A DNA stretch of 9,959 bases from Candidatus Puniceispirillum sp. Its GTDB lineage: Bacteria; Pseudomonadota; Alphaproteobacteria; Puniceispirillales; Puniceispirillaceae. Made by a program: the position numbers and the translations under genes. Of this stretch, positions 6,430-9,959 are shown one piece after another; within the stretch, counting starts at the first letter, position 1; every line of letters starts with the position of its first letter. A model generated the notes under the pieces. That model saw only the letters and a list, made by a program, of their open reading frames with translations. It was not told the origin of the DNA and ran no database searches. The DNA lies in NCBI GenBank assembly GCA_016780525.1, contig JADHLR010000051.1, forward strand, positions 1-9,959, in the 5' to 3' direction.

Positions 6430-6756
6430 TTAATCTTTGCCGGGTGCTTTATAGCTCGATTTGACCGCGTTAATTGCCGCCAGACCCGTATCGAGGTCAA
6501 ATTCCGGAAACATCATCATATCTTCCCAGGCACCCGAATCTTTAACCGCCTTCAGCAAGCCACTGGCCGCCTCTATGGTTGGCAACTCCATAAGGGCCGC
6601 CATATCGTAATCACCCTGCAGATACATCAAATCAAGCAATTCGCCGCCGGCCGCCTCAGCGATTGAAGCCGCGGCGTCCCTGCGCTTTGCAAGGCTGCTG
6701 CTTTCCAGACCCTGAAGCCCATCTTCACTGTACATTCCGATATAAAGAATTCTCAT
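6430..6756 (-). CDS. GYD-domain protein (copy 1), first gene of the barrel-protein operon
   Basis: A 108-residue GYD-family protein and the first gene transcribed from the intergenic region shared with the HxlR regulator. The motif G48-D-Y50-D51 lies in LLDLMYLQGDYDMAAL; it begins with the strand MRILYIGMYSEDGLQGL and ends with SSYKAPGKD. It aligns end to end with the sixth gene of the operon (shared YS..GL.G near 9-16, the GG near 37-38, DL..L.G.YD and Y-[KR]-APG), so the two arose by duplication. AAGGG (complement of 6763-6767) lies six bases before the ATG. GYD proteins are predicted dimeric ferredoxin-like barrels with no established activity. Control by the divergent HxlR regulator is likely from gene order. 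Confidence 0.88.
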   Translation of the reverse strand: MRILYIGMYSEDGLQGLESSSLAKRRDAAASIAEAAGGELLDLMYLQGDYDMAALMELPTIEAASGLLKAVKDSGAWEDMMMFPEFDLDTGLAAINAVKSSYKAPGKD

Positions 6757-6810
6757 GATCGACCCTTATCTTTGCAAATTGACAAACCAAACATTCACAA
6801 CTTCCTGTAA

Positions 6811-6900
6811 AAACTTTCGGTTCAAGCGGGTCGACAGTCCCTTTTTATTTTAAAACCAGTTAAATTTCTATTACGGTTTATATTAGGAGAAACTTTTGGT
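6811..6900. promoter_or_regulatory. divergent promoter region with two AAACTTTyGGT words
   Basis: The 155-bp spacer between the barrel-protein operon and hxlR must hold both promoters. The 11-base word AAACTTT(C/T)GGT occurs at 6811-6821 and again at 6890-6900, just before the hxlR ribosome binding site. These are candidate regulator half-sites. I see a possible -10 TATATT at 6879-6884 for the regulator gene but no matching -35, so no promoter is called firmly. Confidence 0.35.
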
Positions 6901-6911
6901 GAGGTAGAGTG

Positions 6912-7358
6912 ATGGATGGTTTCATAAAGAGCAGCATCGTTAGGCGAGGAGACGTTACCTGTCCAATCGCTATGGCAGCAACCGTGCTATCAGACCAATG
7001 GACGGTTATTGTGCTGCGCGATATTGCCTTTTTTAATCAAAGAACTTTTGGTGCAATTTTAGAAAATAATAACGAGAAAATCCCCCGGCCGACATTAGCA
7101 AACCGTTTAAAACGTCTTTGTGATATCGGGCTTCTTGCAGCGCGCAGCGATGCCAAACACGCGCAGAGAAAAGTGTATAGCCTGACAGAGCGTGCCTTGG
7201 GTTTGTTGCCTGTGATGGTTGGCATGGGGAACTGGACTTTGAGCCAGGAGGACATGAAAGCGCCGGAAACTGAGTTTTTGAGAGCGCTTTCTGGCCCGGA
7301 ATCGCAAGCTATGAAGAAATTTATAGACAAACTAAGAATTACGCATGCGGTCAATTAG
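6912..7358 (+). CDS. HxlR-family winged-helix transcriptional regulator
   Basis: A 148-residue regulator of the HxlR (DUF24) family. The family opening is present: CPIAMAATVLSDQWTVIVLR with cysteine C17, followed by helix-turn-helix residues RTFGAILENNNEKIPRPTLA, then NRLKRLCDIGLLAARSD and the wing AQRKVYSLTERALGLLPVM. In well-studied relatives (YodB, HypR, QorR) the N-terminal cysteine senses quinones, aldehydes or hypochlorite; a second cysteine (C70) is also present here. ATG at 6912 is preferred over an adjacent GTG because GAGG (6901-6904) is 7 bases from the ATG. A C-terminal extension of about 30 residues beyond the core makes it longer than the usual 110-120. It is divergent from the seven-gene operon, which it probably controls. 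Confidence 0.9.
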   Translation: MDGFIKSSIVRRGDVTCPIAMAATVLSDQWTVIVLRDIAFFNQRTFGAILENNNEKIPRPTLANRLKRLCDIGLLAARSDAKHAQRKVYSLTERALGLLPVMVGMGNWTLSQEDMKAPETEFLRALSGPESQAMKKFIDKLRITHAVN

Positions 7359-7395
7359 CCAGCATGTTCCGATTACCCAGTGATTGATTGAGGTT

Positions 7396-7734
7396 TTACC
7401 ACCATAAATCTGGTTTGGATAATGCGGCGACGCAGTCAAACTGGATTGGCGTGTCAGGCAGGGGCGTTTCGTTCAGCATCATTCCTGTCCAGCCAAACGG
7501 GTATGCCAGCGTGTATGGCGGCGTGAATGCGCGGCCGGTTTTTTCCGAAAATCCGAACCGTCGATAATAGGCGGGGTCACCATACACCAGCAGAACATCA
7601 ACGCCCTCTTTGGTCAGCGGGTGCAAGCTGAACCAGCTGTTATCCCGCGCATTAGCCGGGTTTATGGCCGAAATGGACCGCGTCACAATAGAGGATATCA
7701 CCGCAAACCAAAAACAGCTCCTCGCCCTGCTCAA
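7396..7734 (-). pseudogene. GNAT acetyltransferase remnant with internal deletion
   Basis: The C-terminal half is a clear YhbS-like GNAT acetyltransferase: EGVDVLLVYGDPAYYRRFGF, then FTPPYTLAYPFGW and the typical end near ALSKPDLWW. In intact relatives a strand ending like WFSLHPL continues into about 20-30 residues holding the acetyl-CoA-binding Q/R-x-x-G-x-G/A loop before the EGVD segment. Here SLHPL is followed directly by TKEGVD (junction near 7614), so that loop is missing. The frame upstream (MSRARSCFWF...) does not resemble a GNAT N-terminus and the family's usual 160-170 residues are not reached. The open frame gives 112 residues but should not be an active enzyme. The in-frame join suggests a deletion between short matches. 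It is convergent with hxlR. Confidence 0.62.
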
Positions 7735-7793
7735 ACCATAGGCCCGCTCAGGCCATAGCCCTGATGGCCGGCATACAATGAGAGAAATTAGAT

Positions 7794-7843
7794 AGGAGGC
7801 TGTGATGTTGAATCTACAAGATATAGCGATAAAGAGCCGATAG
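7794..7843 (+). other. strong ribosome binding site with a 12-codon open frame, possible gene remnant
   Basis: A perfect AGGAGG (7794-7799) lies five bases before an ATG at 7805, but the frame closes after 12 codons (MLNLQDIAIKSR). A second plus frame shifted by two bases stays open across the stop and onward to about 8016, running antisense to the end of the 94-residue membrane protein gene. This could be the start of a gene broken by a frameshift, or a short leader. The rest of 7735-7933 holds nothing else I can support. Confidence 0.25.
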
Positions 7844-7933
7844 CTGTTGCCACCGAGGACGGGTGGCTAGGACAGCCTACAGACTCGCAGACGACCAGAC
7901 GCACAGATGCCCAGGCGCCCAGCCACGCAAAAT

Positions 7934-8218
7934 CTATTCGTGCTCGCCGCCGTTTGCACGACCTAATGCACCAAAATATCCGGGTTTTAGCCGGGCCGCC
8001 TCGAAGGTGGCTGCGGTGATAAATACACCAGCAATCAAAATGGCATGAACAGCTGCGCTGACGCCAAACACGACGATTGATCCCAGCCACATAGAGAAAA
8101 CGACGCACCACATCCACGCCAGCATTTGCATCACAAGATGACGGATGGTGACATCCTGAATGTGGGAAAGAGGGTTGTACCGGCTATCCATGATCGATTT
8201 ATATGAATTATATAACAT
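7934..8218 (-). CDS. small two-helix membrane protein
   Basis: A 94-residue protein with an N-terminal soluble part (MLYNSYKSIMDSRYNPLSHI) and two hydrophobic helices, about 31-51 (QMLAWMWCVVFSMWLGSIVV region) and 53-73 (GVSAAVHAILIAGVFITAAT), ending with a short charged tail GRANGGEHE. The RYNPLS...RHLVMQ.LAWMW pattern looks like a conserved hypothetical family in alphaproteobacteria, but I recall this only as a general impression. ATG at 8218 is chosen because AAGGAAAG lies about six bases upstream on the minus strand; an in-frame upstream extension lacks such a site. It stands alone on the minus strand. Its role is unknown. Confidence 0.75.
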   Translation of the reverse strand: MLYNSYKSIMDSRYNPLSHIQDVTIRHLVMQMLAWMWCVVFSMWLGSIVVFGVSAAVHAILIAGVFITAATFEAARLKPGYFGALGRANGGEHE

Positions 8219-8727
8219 GTGTTTCTTTCCTTTGTGAAAAACGCCACCAGAGAACCAACGGCGCAATGTTCTGGTCTTAAACACTTAACCGACTGTGGTT
8301 AGGGGGTATTCGCCTAGCCATCCGTGTGCGACAATCTGACACTACTATTTCTTAATTTGTAAAAGATAGGCCGGAAAGATAAAAAGAATATTGCTGAATG
8401 TGCAAAAGAGCGGTCAAAGAGCAACGCCTTGCCCATAGCCAGCGACTGTTTCCTGACTGCATCATTACGCCGCAATCACCCGCGCCCAAAATTGTCAAAA
8501 CGCTGCAACGCGCCATTCACCGCGGCGCCGAGGGCAACCCAGGTGACTCGTTTTGGCAAATTCTGGCACACGGCTTTGTTCCAGCTGTCCGCCTGTAAAG
8601 CAGGCCCGACAGGGTGATGTGGGGCTGCGATGTTGATCACTATGTTCCGTTTAAATTGTCGCAGCACCTTGTGATCCGGCCTGCAACTCATATGTCATAA
8701 CCTCATACTATAGTAAAAGAGGGTGAT
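8219..8727. other. about 500 bases without a confident gene
   Basis: No RNA gene, CRISPR or clear terminator is visible. Two open frames occur, 8398-8598 on the plus strand and 8476-8691 on the minus strand, which overlap one another. The minus frame (71 residues) has GAGG nine bases before its ATG but no recognisable domain, so I give it low weight. A weak hairpin, TAACC with GGTTA, occurs at about 8286-8300. A -10-like TACTAT at 8706-8711 precedes the next small gene but lacks a good -35. Confidence 0.5.
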
Positions 8728-8874
8728 ATGTTTCTGACGACCAAACTAAATTTGCTCTCCTGCATGTTTATGGGAGCCAGCGCGGTGCTTTTAATGACGC
8801 AAATGCGCAAGCGGTGTCGCAAGCATAAGCACAAATCTTCAACAACGGCGTCGACGGAAAAGACTGTTTCGTAG
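8728..8874 (+). CDS. small single-helix membrane protein (48 residues)
   Basis: A short frame beginning MFLTTKLNLLSCMFMGASAV, with one hydrophobic segment at about 7-23, followed by a strongly basic stretch (RKRCRKHKHK) and a Ser/Thr-rich tail. The positive charges after the helix predict an N-out or periplasmic-N, C-cytoplasmic topology. GAGGG lies a few bases before the ATG, an adequate ribosome binding site. It is 37 bases upstream of the DoxX gene on the same strand and is probably cotranscribed. I recognise no family. The basic tail, ribosome binding site and position favour a real gene, but composition alone cannot prove it. Confidence 0.5.
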   Translation: MFLTTKLNLLSCMFMGASAVLLMTQMRKRCRKHKHKSSTTASTEKTVS

Positions 8875-8911
8875 CCAAACCACGGTTATTCACCAATTGA
8901 GGAGATTGGTC

Positions 8912-9325
8912 ATGCCTGTTTTGCCCAAATTGCCAGCACCTTTCGCCACCTTTTTGTTAAGGATACCGCTCGCTGCACTGTTCTTACAGCAAGGTTTTGA
9001 CAAGCTTCCTTTTGATGCAGAGACTGCCGAAGGGTACGGCTTATCTCTTTTGGTCTGGTTTTTTGTCGTGGCTGGCGAGATTGGGGCTGGGCTGGGGCTT
9101 TTGACCGCAGGGGCAGCCGGGATCATTTTCCGAGGAAAAATCATCACCGAGGCTGCGGACATACTGACCCGGTTTAGCGGCATCACGATGACGTGCATCA
9201 TGACCGGGGTCATATGGCTGAGCGAGCCAGACAGCTTGCTAGATGTGCTTCTTTACGACTATGTTCACGTCAGCTTATACGCCGGCGGCTTGTATTTTGC
9301 GTTACGGGGAAATGCAAAATTTTGA
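8912..9325 (+). CDS. DoxX-family inner-membrane protein
   Basis: A 137-residue DoxX-family protein with four predicted membrane segments at about 11-28, 46-67, 86-104 and 118-133. The family's opening pattern is visible: LLRIPLAALFLQQGFDKL (first helix and the phenylalanine-rich G-x-x-K-L turn), then WFFVVAGEIGAGLGLLTAG in helix 2 with the conserved E-x-G-x-G-L, and YVHVSLYAGGLYFALRG in helix 4. DoxX proteins are linked to oxidative or thiol stress and terminal oxidase or quinone chemistry in some bacteria; most have unknown roles. ATG at 8912 is preferred over an upstream TTG at 8897 because AGGAG (8900-8904) lies 7 bases before it. It is flanked by two tiny membrane-protein genes. Confidence 0.87.
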   Translation: MPVLPKLPAPFATFLLRIPLAALFLQQGFDKLPFDAETAEGYGLSLLVWFFVVAGEIGAGLGLLTAGAAGIIFRGKIITEAADILTRFSGITMTCIMTGVIWLSEPDSLLDVLLYDYVHVSLYAGGLYFALRGNAKF

Positions 9326-9386
9326 GGCGATCCGATTTAAGCTGAAAATCAGAAAACCCAGCAACAGAATCTCAATCGCGCCAACG

Positions 9387-9399
9387 CCCTTGCGAAGGG
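9387..9399. other. short hairpin after the DoxX gene
   Basis: CCCTT (9387-9391), loop GCG, AAGGG (9395-9399) form a perfect 5-bp stem in the 115-bp spacer after the DoxX gene. A 10-bp palindrome TTTTGCAAAA follows at 9410-9419. There is no T-run directly after the stem, so a full intrinsic terminator is not supported. Confidence 0.3.
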
Positions 9400-9440
9400 G
9401 CATCACGCATTTTGCAAAACGTGAAAAAAAGGGGACATAG

Positions 9441-9596
9441 ATGGATAGCGGTTTTCTCGCTCTGGCGTCCGGGCCGGCATTGTTGGTTGTGTATTACCTG
9501 AACATGAAAAGGCTGCCAGCAACCTTTCCGCATTGGGTTTTTATATCGAATGGTTTTTTCTGTTATCTGATGGGTTTGGTGGTTTTTGTGCGTTAA
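9441..9596 (+). CDS. small two-helix membrane protein (51 residues)
   Basis: A short frame beginning MDSGFLALASGPALLVVYYL with two hydrophobic segments at about 5-20 and 32-50, separated by a basic loop (NMKRLPATFPHW). This gives a hairpin with the loop probably in the cytoplasm. GGGG at 9431-9434 lies six bases before the ATG and could serve as ribosome binding site. It lies on the same strand as the DoxX gene, 115 bases downstream, and ends just before the convergent HRDC-domain gene. I recognise no family. The amphipathic pattern and clean hydrophobic segments make it more credible than random, but it is not proven. Confidence 0.5.
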   Translation: MDSGFLALASGPALLVVYYLNMKRLPATFPHWVFISNGFFCYLMGLVVFVR

Positions 9597-9599
9597 ATA

Positions 9600-9629
9600 C
9601 GTTACCGGGCTGGGCGTTACCGGGCTGGT
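9600..9629. repeat. 15-bp tandem duplication at the end of the HRDC gene
   Basis: CGTTACCGGGCTGGG (9600-9614) is followed directly by CGTTACCGGGCTGGT (9615-9629), 14 of 15 bases the same. The second unit holds the last sense codons and TAA of the minus-strand HRDC gene, so the duplication yields a second in-frame PAR-stop downstream of the first. It is readable directly in the sequence. Confidence 0.85.
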
Positions 9630-9959
9630 TCAGCTGTGCTATCGCCAGCCATTTTAATCACTTGAGAAAATGGCTCAAAAAACTCTTTCAGCTTGTTGTT
9701 TCCGACACCAGTGATAGCCAGAAATTCATCCTCGGTTGTCGGCATTTCATTCGCCATTTGCGCTAATGTTTTATCTGAAAAAATCACATATGCAGGGACT
9801 GAACGCTCTTGAGCTATGGTTAACCTGAGTTTTTTAAGTTCTGCGAGCAATTGTGGGTTATTTTGGGACTCCATCGCCGTTGAAGATGCGCTTTTCTTTT
9901 GCGTCGCAGATGCGGCTTTGGCGGCAATTTTGGCTGTAAAACTCTGCCTATTCTCAAGT
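9617..9959 (-). CDS. recQ: C-terminal part of an HRDC-domain protein, most likely RecQ helicase, 5' end outside the window
   Basis: The minus-strand frame is open to the window edge; about 113 residues are visible. It starts with an Ala/Lys/Ser-rich linker (about TAKIAAKAASATQKKSS) and continues into a classic HRDC domain: LLAELKKLRLTIAQERSVPA, then YVIFSDKTLAQMANEMPTTE and DEFLAITGVGNNKLKEFFEP. This domain lies at the C-terminus of RecQ DNA helicases, where it helps bind structured DNA in repair and recombination; RNase D also has HRDC domains, but the linker and C-terminal position fit RecQ better. The methionine at 9874 is internal, not the start. The ATPase part is not in the window, so the name rests on the HRDC pattern alone. 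Confidence 0.72.
   Translation of the reverse strand, partial: LENRQSFTAKIAAKAASATQKKSASSTAMESQNNPQLLAELKKLRLTIAQERSVPAYVIFSDKTLAQMANEMPTTEDEFLAITGVGNNKLKEFFEPFSQVIKMAGDSTAEPAR

Noticed and set aside
6779..6784. TTGACA as a -35 box for hxlR
   Set aside because: No acceptable -10 lies 16-18 bases downstream; the distance to the gene is also long.
7629..7740. Plus-strand frame ending near IEDITANQKQLLALLKP
   Set aside because: It looks protein-like but has no start or ribosome binding site of its own and lies antisense to the GNAT remnant; not enough to call a gene fragment.
8476..8691. Minus-strand 71-residue frame with GAGG upstream
   Set aside because: No hydrophobic pattern, domain or neighbour support; it overlaps an equally plain plus-strand frame.
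9410..9419. TTTTGCAAAA palindrome as an operator
   Set aside because: A 10-bp AT-rich palindrome is expected by chance in such sequence; a similar CAAAATTTTG lies at 9315-9324 at the end of the DoxX gene.
1..9959. CRISPR array, tRNA, rRNA, insertion sequence or phage genes
   Set aside because: No regularly spaced repeats, cloverleaf-like segments, transposase or phage motifs were seen on either strand.

Overview
The window looks like an alphaproteobacterial chromosome, possibly a marine heterotroph of the SAR116 or Rhodospirillales type. This rests on the style of the protein families (TenA with a ThiXZ-type transporter, an RpiR regulator paired with a class III aminotransferase, small cupins and barrel proteins) and not on any marker gene, so the placement is tentative. 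The left part (about 1-4260) is visibly richer in G+C than the right part, where the genes are small, spacers are longer and gene decay is evident.

Left part. Three tightly overlapping plus-strand genes form the end of a thiamine-precursor salvage operon: the C-terminal part of TenA, an ABC ATPase (ThiZ type) and an ABC permease (ThiX type). The binding protein that must serve this transporter is not in the window. Facing it, on the minus strand, is a PLP-dependent class III aminotransferase. That gene is transcribed divergently from a MurR/RpiR-family regulator, and the shared 200-bp promoter region carries a perfect 7+2+7 inverted repeat and three copies of a 7-bp word, which are good operator candidates.

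Middle part (4318-7358). Seven small minus-strand genes run head to tail, each with its own ribosome binding site. In order of transcription they encode a GYD-domain protein, an ABM-like barrel protein, an unassigned barrel-like protein, a DUF3303 protein, a cupin, a second GYD protein and a DUF1330 protein. All but the cupin look like stand-alone ferredoxin-like (dimeric alpha+beta barrel) domains. No dehydrogenase, kinase, transporter or other large enzyme is present. A divergent HxlR-family regulator with the family's N-terminal cysteine sits at the head. This HxlR-linked set of small barrel proteins is the most unusual item in the window and may be an uncharacterised system, perhaps for handling or sensing small reactive compounds.

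Right part (7359-9959). A GNAT acetyltransferase remnant lacks its acetyl-CoA-binding loop and N-terminus. It is followed by a stretch with few convincing genes: a two-helix membrane protein of 94 residues and about 500 bases without a confident gene. Then come a likely small plus-strand operon (a 48-residue one-helix protein, a DoxX-family membrane protein, a 51-residue two-helix protein) and, facing it, the 3' end of a gene with an HRDC domain, most likely recQ. Three of the convergent gene junctions carry short tandem duplications of 10 to 15 bp.
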